NCBI GenBank assembly: GCA_900660155.1
Contig: CABFPE010000305.1
Location: forward strand, 72,641-136,640
Length of the DNA: 64,000 nt
DNA from: Hofstenia miamia
Taxonomy: Eukaryota; Xenacoelomorpha; Acoela; Hofsteniidae
Direction of reading: 5' to 3'
The notes beneath the pieces are model-generated. The model was not told the origin of the DNA. It saw nothing but the letters and a program-made list of their open reading frames with translations, and searched no databases. The position numbers and the translations under genes were made by a program. Shown one piece after another: positions 1-11,299 of the stretch. Every line of letters begins with the position of its first letter. Within the stretch, counting starts at the first letter, position 1.

Positions 1-42
<42 letters not shown>

Positions 43-45
43 TCA
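1..45. repeat. (ATT)n / (TAA)n microsatellite
   Basis: A run of perfect ATT repeats reaches the window edge. Read on the minus strand it is (TAA)n and lies directly at the 3' end of the adjoining minus-strand R4/Dong-like LINE. Dong-type elements are known to insert in TAA repeats, so this may be target or tail rather than chance. Confidence 0.9.
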
Positions 46-1815
46 TTACTTCCCACAGCTTCATGCTTTCCTCAGGACTGTAGCTGTTCCTAACAATGCT
101 GCCTTCTGTGCTACTGCTCCTCCCCACTTTGGGACTCCCAACTCCTCCAAGTATCTCTTATGCTTCTTACTCACTGCTCCAAGTGCTCCTACAACTACCA
201 GGACTACTTCAACCTTCTTCAGCTTCCACAGCCTTTCTTTTTCCTCTGCCAACTCTCTATGCTTGTCTATCTTCTCTTTCTTCTTGCTTTCTACATTCTT
301 GTCCTTTGGTACTGCTATGTCTATCACTGTTCATAATCTTTTCTCTTTGTCTACCACTACTATGTCTGACCTCCTTGCCTCTATCATCTTGATTGTTTGT
401 ATGTTGAAGTCCCACAGTATCTTAACCTTCTCATTCTCTATGGCTCCCTGTGGCTTGTGCTCATACCACTTGTCTCCTGCTTCTAACCCATGCTGCCTGC
501 TCAAGCTCCAATGTACCATTCTTCCCACCTTGTCATGCCTGAACTTATACTCATTCTGTGCCAACTTCTCACACCCTGCTATCAGATGACCTGGTCTCCG
601 CCTCTTTCTTACATAGCCTACACTTATCACTTACTTCTACTCTTCTGTCGATATGCTTCTTCACCCAGTTTGTTCTTATTGCTTGCTCCTGTGCTGCTAT
701 TATCAGTGCTTCTGTTTTTCTTTTCAGTCCTGCCTTCTTTAACCACTTGTTGCTCTCTTCTCTATCACACTTTTCTGTGTTCCTCCAGTATTCTCCATGC
801 ATTGCCTTCTGCCTATACCTTGTTTGTCTCTCTGATTCCATCCTACTTTGGTATACCTTCTTTCCTTCACTGTCGGCTCTTATCTTCCTTAACTCCTTAC
901 TGACCTCCAGTAGGGACCCCTTAGTTTGGTTTTCTACATATTCCTTTAGCCCTAGTGCTTCTGCTTTTACGCATTCCTCTACAGTTAGTAGTGCTTTCCC
1001 TCCCTTATGCCTTGCCATGTACAGCCTATCTACATCTCCATTTAAGTTGAATGCTCTCTCTGCTGCTAGTATCTTCCTTGTCTCCCTGTCTAGCTCCCTA
1101 AATTCATTTTTACTCTACCTAACTATTCCTGCCAAATATCTCAACACTGGTATTGCCCATGTATTAATTGCCATTATACTATTCTGCCCATTTAATGGTG
1201 ACTTTTGTAGTACTTTCCTTATTCTCCTCTTGTATTCTTTTCTTAACCTCGTCTTCATTTCCTCATGATCTGTTCTATCTTTTTCTATCACACCTAAGTA
1301 CTTGTACCCCTCTTTGATTTCTTCAATCTTATCCCCACTGCTCGTCGTCAAACCATCTCCATCTATGCACTTGTGTCTGGTCATTGTCACTGTCGCACAC
1401 TTACCTAATCCAAATTCCAACCCAGAATCTCTGCTTGCCTTCTCCAATGTCTCCACTTGCTTCTGCAACATCTTCCTTGAACTAGCGTACATCTTCCGGT
1501 AGTCCATGTACCACAGGTGACTCACTGCTCTACCATTCTTCTCCATCTTATACCCTATGCCTGTCTCCTTTAACTTTTCTGTGATAGGTATCAAGCTAAC
1601 TACAAACAGTAGTGGCGCTAAGCTGTCTCCCTGGAATCTGGCACTTTCCCATCTCTCTCCCTAGAAACTTAACCCATTTCTGTGAAACTCCATTGGCCTC
1701 TAGCGTGTTCAATGCGATAGGTTGTCATATGCCTTCCTGTAGTCTATCAATGCCATTTCTAAGTTTGTCTTCCTTCTTCTACAATTCTCTACTACTGCCT
1801 GGTCTATTAACAACT
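46..1815 (-). mobile_element. R4/Dong-like non-LTR retrotransposon, 5'-truncated
   Basis: Minus-strand pieces read as the second half of a reverse-transcriptase protein. The RT core appears as a motif A-like stretch ALIDYRKAYD (about 1715-1745), QGDSLAPLLF (about 1600-1640) and the catalytic box region HLWYMDYRKMYA (about 1495-1525), where the expected second Asp of the DD pair is Tyr. GYKYLGV follows, then a C-terminal CRLC zinc-finger remnant and a domain with RRSDIVVVDK and IDIAVP, resembling the restriction-like endonuclease region of R2-superfamily elements. Several frame changes and stops make it non-functional. It is cut at its 5' side near 1815, where a plus-strand LINE begins. R4/Dong assignment rests on remembered family sequence and on the TAA array. 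Confidence 0.75.
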
Positions 1816-1822
1816 GATATTT

Positions 1823-2238
1823 GCATCTCAGATTATAGGCAACTTAGAAGAATAATTTAAGAAGAAAAATTTGAAGCTCAATGTAGAAAAATCCAACGAA
1901 ATCATCTATACACGTCACAATTCTAGAGATATCCCTGAAATCAATGGGGTCAAAAGGACTTCATCTCTCTGGTTTCTAGGTATTGAATTTGACACTAAGT
2001 TGAACTTTACAAACACATACTTGTTCAAATATTGCCTTTGGAACATCTACATTTTTCCTTTTACTAAGACTAAAGCATCTGAGTTTTCATAAAGATGAAT
2101 TGGAGACTCGGTATAATTCCTTAATGCTAAGTAAAATCACTTATGAATGCTTCACTTGGGGAAGGATCAACAAGCACAATGAGATCAAAATTGATAATCT
2201 GCAGAGAAAGGCGTAAGATTTGGAGTCATTGATAAATA
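1823..2238 (+). mobile_element. APE-type LINE, RT 3' half (left part, split by Tc1 element)
   Basis: The frame at 1871-2092 reads LKLNVEKSNEIIYTRHNSR and then FLGIEFDTKLNF, the pattern that follows the catalytic box in CR1/Jockey-group reverse transcriptases. A second frame reads LSKITYECFTWGRINKHNEI, a thumb-like segment. The reading continues after the Tc1-like insertion at 2239-3862. The copy is 5'-truncated and frameshifted. Confidence 0.7.
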
Positions 2239-3862
2239 CAGTACTAGAAATATGTATTCGACCACCTTGCTATTTTGAATAAATAATGAACATTCATTGG
2301 ATAGAGTGTTTCTAAAATTATAACTGAGTATTACTTTGATTAAGAAAGGAAAATTTGTATGTCTAATACTATATTTTTAATCAAAATTAGAAAACTTGTA
2401 TTGGAAAAATGTATTTGGCCACCTGAAAAAATTTTAACAAATGAGCAAATCCAAAAAAAAGTAAATTCAAAATAAGATACATAAATTAATAATTGATACA
2501 ATACAAGCCCTTAGCAACAAAATGGTCTCTTCTAATACTTTGTAGGGTGTCACTTTGAGCGAATAACAGCTTCAAGGCGATCAGGGATTGAAACAAAAAG
2601 TCTTTCTATAAAGCTATTGGGAATTGCATAAAATTTTTTTTTTGTTTCGATCCACAGCTCGTCTTCAGTGTAAAGAGTATGCTGTCCAATTCGATATTTG
2701 ACCTCTTTCCACATATTTTCGATAATGTGAAGGTCTGGGGATTGGACAGGCCAGTCAGCAAGGATAGCAACCCCATTATTGTGGAGGAAATTTGTCATTT
2801 CTTTTGAGGTATGACATGGAGCACCATTTTGCTGATATATTAATCACATGTAAGGAGTGGCAAGAGTCCCTTTTCTAGAATCCTAGCATTTTAAAAGCTT
2901 AGGAGAGTACCAATGTTGTGAACAATCTTGCGAAAGCCACGCTACCATATTGCAGCCCATACAATTACAGACTTCCCAATATAATTCATGGTCCATGATT
3001 AAGTTGAGGCAAGAATCTGAACTTCTGCCCAGTTAGTCTCTTTATCAACATTCTTTTCGATGAGTATAGCTCAAATCTTGACTCATCTGAAAATATAACA
3101 TTAGGCCAATGTTCAGATGAATTGTCTCTCATTAATTTGACACATCTCACCCGGCGTAATATTTGCTTCAAGGTTAAGAATGGCTTTCTGGGTGCCACGA
3201 AACTCCCAATTGAGTGCTTTTTCAAGATGTTTCGCACAGTTCTTGCTGCCACAAGGTGACCATCAGCCCATTCATTCCTTGCGAAATTCCTCTGAAGACT
3301 TCCTGGGATTTCGTTTTGAAAGGCACATAAGAGCTGATTGGGAGATTTTGGAGGTCTTCTTTTGTCTTCCGCACTTTGGTTGGGGCAATGATATTTTCAG
3401 AAGTGAAGCGTCTGATGATATCGCCGACAGTACTTCGAGGTCACTCTACAAGTCGGGCTATATTTCGTTGACTCATCCCTTCCAAATATTTGGAGATAAT
3501 CAACTTGCGGATCGCAAGAGGTACGTAACCAGGCATCATATATGGCGACAAAGACTGATATTAGACATTTTCAATATAAATCGACTGAAAAAAGCTCAAC
3601 CAATGAAATTTTTTACAGATGCTCTGATTTGGTCTGAAGTGGCCGAATACATTTTTCCAAGAAAAGATTAGCTAACTACAAGCATTGTAGCATTTCTCCT
3701 TGAGATTTTTAGTAAACAGTGATAATTATGTCTCAACATTGATGAATTCCTCTTTCTACAACCCCAAATCTAATTAAAAAATAACTATGACATTCTTGGC
3801 GTCCATTTCTTTGAAATATTTATAACAAATCATTGGTGGCCGACTTCTTTTTTCCAGTACTG
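2239..3862 (-). mobile_element. Tc1/mariner-superfamily DNA transposon (IR/DR type)
   Basis: The element has inverted ends CAGTACTAGAAATATGTATT and CAGTACTGGAAAAAAGAAGT and a TA on each side (2237-2238, 3863-3864). Each terminal region carries a second internal copy of the repeat (about 2401-2425 and 3634-3656, core GTATTYGGCCAC), the IR/DR layout known in some Tc1-like elements. The transposase is on the minus strand. The N-terminal helix-turn-helix part lies at about 3540-3390 (ISKYLEGMSQRNIARLVE), with an in-frame TGA after it. The next segment (3252-2986) includes VIFSDESRFELYS with the second catalytic Asp, and the last (2798-2550) includes PVQSPDLHIIENMWKEVK with the catalytic Glu. At least one stop and a frame change separate these, so it is a dead copy. 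Confidence 0.88.
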
Positions 3863-4112
3863 TACACCAGTGTTAGAGAACATATAATTATTGCAGAAAG
3901 TAAGTGATTACAATGGTAAATATCCTTTACGTTTTGATGCATTTTATAACAAATTAAGCAGGAAGTAAATTACGCAGCAGACATGCGACAGGTGGAGCAT
4001 CAGTCAGCTTATTCCCGCACAGACATTTGCGATTTTATTGAAGATTCATTTGAGATACACTTTTATTATAGATTGTAATGTACAATCTAATAAAATCTCT
4101 TATCTTATCTTA
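3863..4112 (+). mobile_element. LINE 3' end (right part, after the Tc1 insertion)
   Basis: The sequence resumes a LINE-like C-terminus (SVREHI near 3875, KLRSRHATGGASVSLFPHR near 3962-4020). It ends in a TCTTATCTTATCTTA tail at about 4092-4108. The same pentamer-rich tail closes another LINE at about 13631-13647, which supports reading it as a retrotransposon 3' end. Confidence 0.6.
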
Positions 4113-5278
4113 TATTAGATTACTGAAAAAACTTTGGGAAAAGGCAAAGGTGAAGGTTTATTATTCTTATTCCCAACGCATTCAAACCAAAATACGCAAA
4201 GATATTAAAAGCAATAACGCATCAATTTAGATAGCCTATGGGTGAAATTTTATAATCCGATCAGACACTCACGATTTAATAGCATTTTTTAAATTTAAAT
4301 GCCATTGATTCGCGAAAATAACAAAGCGTATACACCTTCAATGATGTCTCGAGCCAGGAGAAATTTTGCGGCATATAAAATGGCTAGAAATTCTTCGAAT
4401 ATTGAATCTCGTAGGGCATTCAACTAATTCCTCAAACTATGAATCCTCGCGTCTTCCAAATGAAAAGTCAAAATAGAAACTAATACATGGAAATCACAAA
4501 TTATAACCGATCTAAATCAAATTCAATTAAATTAATAAATGTTAAAAAGGGCCTTACTAACAATTTAGAAATATCTAATGAATTCAATAAGACTTGTTAA
4601 CCTAGGAAAATACATTGGCCTCGTAATAAAGTACGAAAAAAAATTGGGAAAAAATTTTTGGACCCGAATTTTCTCGAAGTTTCTCAACATATTACAAAAT
4701 TATTATATTACTTGTAATAACCACATTTATATTCAGATGCACAACACGCATTAAGGATTTTAAATCCACAATGTTATAAAGCAATCTATTAATTCAGGTG
4801 TGTGTGTGGGTGTCAATTAAAATATTTCCCACCTACAAATTTTGACTAAAATATTTCCTTGTCAGCTCCTGTTATTCAGACTCCTTGCTTAAAACCAACA
4901 AATCAAGCAGTCTGTCAAGCATTTCCGTATAGTTTCTTAAAATTATTACAGGAATCTTTGCAAGTCTCTTCAATTTTATCTTTAATGAAATCATGAAATT
5001 TAATAACTTACTGCATAATTAAAACTTGTTTAGATTACTCTTATTTTTAAGAAAAACGATCCATCAATTGCTACTTCAATAAGCAAAATATTCGGAAAAG
5101 TCTTCGTAATCAAATAATTGAACGCTTAAATTAGTATAATTTGTTATCAAACACCCAATTTCTTAACTGATGCACTATTAAAAGAAATTAATAATTATCA
5201 TCATGGGATAATTAACAAATCAAAATTGAAAATATCTTCAAATCAATCAAAAGTAGTGCTACAAAAACTATACTAAGT
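4113..5278. other. AT-rich intergenic stretch, nothing recognised
   Basis: I see no coding frame with family resemblance, no RNA gene and no clear repeat boundary here. Composition is strongly AT-rich up to 5278 and changes abruptly at 5279. Confidence 0.6.
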
Positions 5279-5406
5279 GGGAACCAAAATGGCAGAGGGC
5301 CTAAGCGGTTGCAGAGAGTGCCTCCTCGCGGCGGATCCTGGATAAGCCAACCATACAAGCTGAAGGGCAAAAGCGGAACCAGAAGGGTAGCGCTTAGCTA
5401 ACACTC
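5279..5406 (+). ncRNA. candidate HDV-like self-cleaving ribozyme at a retrotransposon 5' end
   Basis: The order of helices matches the nested double pseudoknot of hepatitis-delta-like ribozymes. P1 pairs GGGAACC (5279-5285) with GGATCCT (5333-5339): it opens with a G-U pair as in HDV and has one A-A mismatch. P2 pairs GAGT(G) (5316-5320) with (C)ACTC (5402-5406). P3 pairs GCC (5320-5322) with GGC (5330-5332) around loop TCCTCGC, identical to the HDV L3 loop. GG at 5340-5341 can form P1.1 with the loop CC. P4 is TAAGC (5343-5347) with GCTTA (5392-5396). J4/2 reads GCTAA, with C5398 where the catalytic cytosine is expected. Cleavage would fall just before 5279, exactly where composition switches from AT-rich to G+C-rich. 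HDV-like ribozymes are known at the 5' ends of R2, RTE and other retrotransposons. Activity is not shown. Confidence 0.6.
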
Positions 5407-6060
5407 GACGGGCGCGCCGCTGTACGGAGTCCCGCACCTACCGTTGACGTTAAACACCATGAGCACTTCGTGGGGGCGATAACGGTCGAGAAGCCTATTT
5501 AGTTTTTCGTGTAGACAGACGGCGACAAAGTAGTAGCACTGTTTGGCAAGGCTGCTAATGATGCCCGTTTTTATGAGTGCTTCTCATGGGTCAGTCATAC
5601 AGGGATAATTCTTTGTCTCTGGCCTATGAGATAGGCCTAGGTCAGCGTTTCTGTGCTTTCCTGTGCGGCAGCTTTTCTGTGTCACAGGTAGTTGTGATCC
5701 GACATATTTTTAATTGTGTCACGGAGTTTCATACCACTAGATGCCTTGCATTTAGTGTCGCATACTCCAATATAGTTCTCGGATTTTTTATAGCAGCTAG
5801 CAGACGCTCTCTTAGATATCTTCGTTAGTAGCATTGGTTGGCCAACCGGGAGAGGCGCAACCCTCTCACTTGAAGTTCGGCCTTCGACTTCATTCTGTTG
5901 ATCCGACTCAACACAGATCATCACTCTGCGTGCCAGGGGTCACCAGAGATTTCTCACGATCAAATCGGCCTTAGTGGTATACTTTCAGGGGTTAAGGTCC
6001 TGACCCGGATCGCGGATTCACCCATTCATCAGTCTGTCGGTTGATTGGTAACCCCCGATT
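5407..6060 (+). mobile_element. G+C-rich 5' region of a non-LTR retrotransposon (orphan fragment)
   Basis: This block continues from the ribozyme and is far richer in G+C than both flanks. Short hairpins are visible, for example TTGGTTGGCCAACC near 5834 and the GAAGT...ACTTC stem near 5873-5892. No long frame has family resemblance. It fades into AT-rich sequence near 6060. I read it as the 5' untranslated part of an element whose body is missing here. The orientation is taken from the ribozyme. Confidence 0.5.
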
Positions 6061-6189
6061 ACTAAATACTGCAAAAAGATAAAAGAAGAAATATCTATAT
6101 TCAGAAATTGTTTGAACAATAAAGAATTTCCAATTCTGAAAGCAACAGAAAAAGAAGTGTGAATAAAATATAATAAAACAAACCAAGGA

Positions 6190-7362
6190 ATATTTACAAA
6201 TATTAATGATAATTTAACTAGGGTTATGTTAGTTTCTATTAATAGAGTAATCCGGATTGTAAAATTTATAACTTCGCCATTTCAGTCTTTTTATATTAAA
6301 GGTTTAAAACGATTTTTAAGATCAATCTTAAAGTTTTTTAATCTATTTATTTGTTTGATATATTTTGGTAATTCATTCCATATATTTATAGCTGTATTTA
6401 GAAAAGAGTTTTTCATTATTCGCTTCTTATACCAAATTTGTTCAATTAAATGCGTTCTTTTGTTTTGTTTATTAATTATTTTTTTGCGGGAAGAAAGTCA
6501 ATTTTGTTAAATGGGAAAGTATTATTAATTATTTTGAAGATGTCTTTAGGACATCTAGATATGACTGTGTGGATGTTGAAATAAGTTTGAGATTCTCTTG
6601 AATTCATTATTCTTATTAAAGCTATGATTATTAACTGCTTCTTTGATAGCCCAATTTGAGTGTACCTGAAATTTTCTAAGGAATTTTTGGTTTATGTCTG
6701 TGTTATTGGCATAGTTGAAATGACTCAATACTATAGTATAAATTAATTGAATTTTTGCTTTAGTTAGAAGTTTTCGAGAAAATAAGTTAATTGCTTTAAT
6801 CGATATGGTCATTTTTTCTAATAATAAGATTTAGGTGCTTTTCAATAACTTCGTACGTGACGAGTCATCAGTGAATACTTCATGAGCGTGGCGACCGCTC
6901 TCGGGTGAAAGCATTGCGAATTTGGTGTCATTTACATATATGTTAGTAGTGGTCTGAGTACTGAACCTTCTGGGATTCAATGGTTAATTATAATTGAATG
7001 AGATGCTATGTTTTTAATTTTTACGTGTTGTTGTCTGTTATTTAAATAAGATCTAATTAAATTTATTGCTTATTCTTTAAAATTGTATATTTGTTGTAGT
7101 TTATTTATTAGGATATTATGATCAATTGAATTGAATGCCTTTGATAAATCTAGAGCTAAAATCAATACACTTTGGTCTTTGTCGATATTTCTTCTCAAAT
7201 CATCTAAGACATGAATTAGGGCATTATTTATTGATAAATTATTTCTAAATCGAATTCTAACTATCGAAGTAAAGTATATTTCTCGAAATAATTATTTATT
7301 TTGGTTATCTTTTATTTTTTCAACCATTTTACTTAGTATTGGAAGTACTGAAATTAGTCTAT
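6190..7362 (-). mobile_element. APE-type LINE fragment, RT palm to C-terminus (copy B)
   Basis: The minus strand shows AINYRLISVLPILSKMVEKI (near 7360-7310), ILALDLSKAFNSIDHNIL (near 7160-7110) and a decayed GVPQGSVLGPLL-like segment near 6975. A thumb-like piece follows at 6555-6812 (QLIYTIVLSHFNYANN). The catalytic YADD box is missing or scrambled around 6850-6900, and frames shift several times. It abuts copy A at about 7362-7378. Confidence 0.7.
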
Positions 7363-7364
7363 AA

Positions 7365-9360
7365 TTAATTGCGGCTTCAGTATCACTTTCTTTATACGAA
7401 TATGCTTTAGTTGCTTTTCGAAATTTAAATGTGGATCGAAAATAATTCCAATATATTTAAAGGACTCAACTTGCTTTATATGAATGCCGTTAAAATTAAG
7501 TTTATATTGTGAAGTATCATTAGAAAGGTGCAGAATTTGAATTAACAATGAAAATTGAGATTTTAAAGTATTCAATCTTAGTCTTAAAGAAGCAATATGT
7601 TTAGAAAGAGAAGTACATTTTTTTTCGAGAGTTTTGAACTGATTTTTCGGGACATTTATTAGACTAAAATAATATCGTATCATCTGCACATTGTACAATG
7701 GTTACAAGTTGTTAAATCGGATAGATCATTTATGTAAATATTAAATAGTAATGGACCCAAAATAGTTCCCTATATTACTCCATTACAAGCCCAATCTGAA
7801 AAACATTCATTAAGCTTTGCTTGTTGCATACGTTTATACAAATAACTAGAAATGAGACCTACATTGTCATTAGGAAAACCTAGATATTAAATTTTTTGTA
7901 ATAATATACTATGATTAATCGAATCAAATGTTTTCGAAAGTTCTAAGCAAGTTACTGCTGAGTTTTCATTATCATCTATCGTTTTTATCCATTTTTCAAT
8001 AACTTGTATTAAAGCATCGCTGGTAGAAACACCATGTTGTGTTTTGGAGTAAAATCATGTTTGCAAAGATGATTAAAAAAAACTTTTGATGATTGGAGAG
8101 GTTATTGAAATTGGTCCTTAATTTAGGCATTTTTTGGGATCGGCTTTTTTATTTGTGGCGTTATATTTGCCTATTTTTATTCGTCTGAGAAAAGGCATGT
8201 CTTATACATGCATTTAAAATGTAACATATTGGTTCAGCTATTTAGTCCGCTGTTGATATTAGAGAGGGTTCGCTGAATTGGTTTTTAAGCAATTTATCAA
8301 CTTTATGATTTCATATTTAGTTGCAAAACGAAACTAGAAAAGGGTGGATTTGATTTAGTTTTATTTAGAGAAAAATGCACATTCATACCGTTGTAGTTTC
8401 CTAAATTTAGAAAAACTTCATTTAAATCTTTGCAGGTTTCTTTTTTATTTGTAATGGATTTATCTTTATAATATATTTTTTCTATTTTTTCAGTTTTCAC
8501 GTTTTCCATTTAATAAATTGTTAAAAAATTCCCATTTATTTTTTTGGGTTGAAAGATTTTGATACTCCGAACGTGAACAATTATTACTTGCTTTCCTTAT
8601 AGCCAAATTGCATAAATTTCGTACGGTCTTATAGTCATTGTGTGTGAAAATTGATCTAATTTTTCCACTTCTGTTTCTTTTTTTCGATTAAATCAATGCA
8701 TTTGGAATCAATCCATGGTTTTGAAACATTTGGAGTTTTCTTTGAATATTAGAATGAGAGAGCATATTTTTCTGGGCAACATATATTCGAATCGAAATGT
8801 AAAGTTTTTGTAAAATTTGATAGCATTTCATTAAGAGTTAATGATGAATATGTATAATTCCAGTTTTCGGCAATTCCTGTTGATTTTTCTCGTTTTTACA
8901 AGATTTAAAGGGTTTACCCATTTCTAGTATATTCGAATAAATAACTACAAGGCAGTGATCTTAATAGAGAGATTCAAAACAAAAATAATTATAAGACGAA
9001 GCATTTTCTGATATCATTAAATAGTCAATGAGTGTTTGACTATTAGCAGCGATTCTAGAAGGAATTGTTTTATTTATTAGCCAAATATTAAAAGGATTAA
9101 GAAAATTGTTAAGTTTACTTTTAATGTTATAGTTCAGAAGATTTTCATTCTAGTCTCTCATTACCATTATATTCGTATTTTAAATCAGTGCGGTAGAAAA
9201 TTCATCTGTAATTAATAGATCACCTACTGTTAAGAAAGATCAACGTAAATATTCTACTGAACATAATTCTATCATTATTTCTACAACACAGTTAGGAATT
9301 GTGCTTTGAAATGTCTAAAGTAGGTCAATTTGGTAAAATATGTTATGGAAAATTGTTGAA
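7365..9360 (-). mobile_element. APE-type LINE, endonuclease to RT (copy A), 3'-truncated
   Basis: The minus-strand 5' part (about 9200-8930) carries an AP-endonuclease remnant: IMVMRD (from MGD) and PSRIAANSQTLIDYLM. The linker reads through 8509-8303. The RT part shows GTILGPLLFNIYINDL near 7770-7720 and a broken catalytic box near 7690. ESFKYIGIIFDPHLNFEKQL follows, the segment that normally comes after YADD. The copy stops at about 7365, where a different LINE piece begins, so one has interrupted or recombined with the other. Multiple frameshifts. Confidence 0.72.
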
Positions 9361-9454
9361 TTGTTAATTTCAAAATTTTCATAATGTGTGTGTGTTTTTT
9401 ATTAATGTTTTACTTCTTCATCATTTTCAATCTAATTCAACTTAGTTTCTTATT

Positions 9455-10141
9455 GATGATGACGACTCCATGGCATATGGATCCAACGCTCTATTGGGGG
9501 CTTTGCAACGTGAACGGGATCTTCTGAGGCACATAATCGAAGCTCTGGTTGCTACCATTCCGATTCTATTTCTGATCTACGTTATAGTAAATGGTTAGGT
9601 AAATTTAATTTATTAGCTAACAGTATGGCCAGTCTCTTTATCAAGGCTCTGGTTCAAAGAGCTTGACAACCAGTTGTTGAAATCACAATGGGACAGAATG
9701 AAGGTCTTTCGATTTCAGTTACTCTGGATTCATACTGTCGTTTCTTTTCCTGCTGATTTTTCCGGTAGATGGCTTCAATATCACCTTGGTTCCATCTGCA
9801 TAATGAGTTGAATACGCGCACATCTAACATGGATTTCACAAAGCGCCTGTCTTGAACATTACTTCCAGATTGTAGCAATCTGTAAACTGGCTCATGGCCT
9901 GTTTTTAGTAGGTCATGATTGGCTGGCTGCATCTGAGGGTCAATTGATGTGTCAAAACTGTGGCGGAAAAATCACAGAGCTCCTTGTGCCTCACAATTGA
10001 GAATCCTCCATTTGGACATGATAGTGCACGTTCAACTGAGAAATCAGATCCGCATACACATTTGTATGGTATTGAAAAATGGAAAGCCTCGCTTGTTGTA
10101 ATAAATTTGTAGCTATAGCCAGCCTCAATCAAAGATACCAA
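9455..10141 (-). mobile_element. C-terminal piece of a metazoan RT element (C-x-C zinc motif, RHxELRD-like)
   Basis: Two minus-strand frames (10141-9905 and 9932-9654) read FSIPYKCVCGSDFSVERALS, then IVRHKELCDF, and later LDVRVFNSLCRW and RPSFCPIVISTTG. I recognise this arrangement from the C-terminus of widespread invertebrate reverse-transcriptase proteins: CxCG...SxxH/RALSC, RHxExRD, then LDVRVFNP. The middle is shortened. A further frame to about 9455 (ASIMCLRRSRSRCKAPNRA) looks like the very end. The family name is uncertain. Confidence 0.6.
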
Positions 10142-11130
10142 AGAGTTAAATTAAATGTCCGGTTTTCGGACTAGTTACCGGATTACAATGCGGTACTTCA
10201 TGGAACAATGCTAGATTTTAGTACTTTTTTAGTACTTATGTCAATGACATGCCTTCTATAAATAATTGTAATTGAATCCGTTATGACAATGGCACGTGCA
10301 TTTTCAACAACTATACATCAATACACCTAGCAGTGGAATCTATTGAATTGAGTTGTAGTAAAATATCTTAATATGCCAAAGTTGATAATTAATGAAGCTA
10401 AAATTGAATTTTGTATTTTACAGCCTAATAAACGTAATTTCGATGTTTCTGCAGTGATGATGAATATAAATACATGTAATATTAATGTAGTCATTGTAGA
10501 CAATTTCAAGTATCTAGAAGTAACTCTTGACTCAATATCAAAGTTCAACTCTCACATTAAAGATAGAATTTTGCTATAGGTAAAAAAGTATGTCACTAGT
10601 TGTTAGGCAATTACCACCAAGTGCGATAATTCAATTCTTCCATGCCTGTATCACCTGAGTTATGCAAACAATATGTTTACTGACCATTAAAATGGGCATT
10701 AAATACTCAGCGAGAAATTGGTCAAAAACCAATCATATTTCTTAGTCAATCCTTTTTTCCAAAACAACTATTCATATGGAACACCTTATAATAAAATTAA
10801 AATGCGAGGATTTTCTCATAAACAGAATTCAAAATCAAAACTTTTTACATGAGAAAATTGTTTTAAAGAAATCGTTTATTAATATCTCCACTTGAACCTG
10901 GTATTCGTTACCTAAAGAAATTAAAAATATTGAAAAATTGAAATCCTTTAAAAAGCATTTAAAAATCTTCCTTAAGGAAAAATATGTTTGTAGTATATAA
11001 TGGGTATGACCGCCCCGGCAAGATAAATTTAACACTCAAAAAATGAGGTCATGTGGTGTTTTAAGAAATTGTCAACATTCCAATGATAACTTTAATAAGA
11101 ATTTACAAAGCATTCCCTCTAAATATGCAT
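10141..11130 (+). mobile_element. APE-type LINE, RT 3' half
   Basis: Plus-strand frames show YVNDMPSINN near 10229, a decayed catalytic box region (DNGTCIF near 10284) and an intact stretch at 10373-10579 (AKIEFCILQPNKRNFDV, then FKYLEVTLDS). Thumb-like and C-terminal residues continue with many stops to about 11130. It starts where the minus-strand RT piece at 9455-10141 ends. Confidence 0.65.
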
Positions 11131-11299
11131 TAATTAATTAAAAGATATTATTATGCAATTAAACGTTGAGCGAAATATATCTCTTTTAGTCAAATAATTT
11201 TATTAAAATTACTAAAGATACTTAACAACAATAAGTTATCTTCAATAGCTTTATTCGTTTGCACAATTTGCATATGTACAATTAAGTATAATACATATT

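Noticed and set aside
96-1268. Plus-strand open frames over the first 1.3 kb
   Set aside because: They are antisense shadows of the minus-strand R4-like LINE and are Ser/Leu/Pro-rich without domains.
3180-3671. 163-codon plus-strand frame
   Set aside because: Antisense of the Tc1-like transposase; the minus strand has the catalytic motifs.
5577-5924. Open frames on both strands in the G+C-rich block
   Set aside because: No domain resemblance; lies in what looks like an untranslated 5' region of a retrotransposon.
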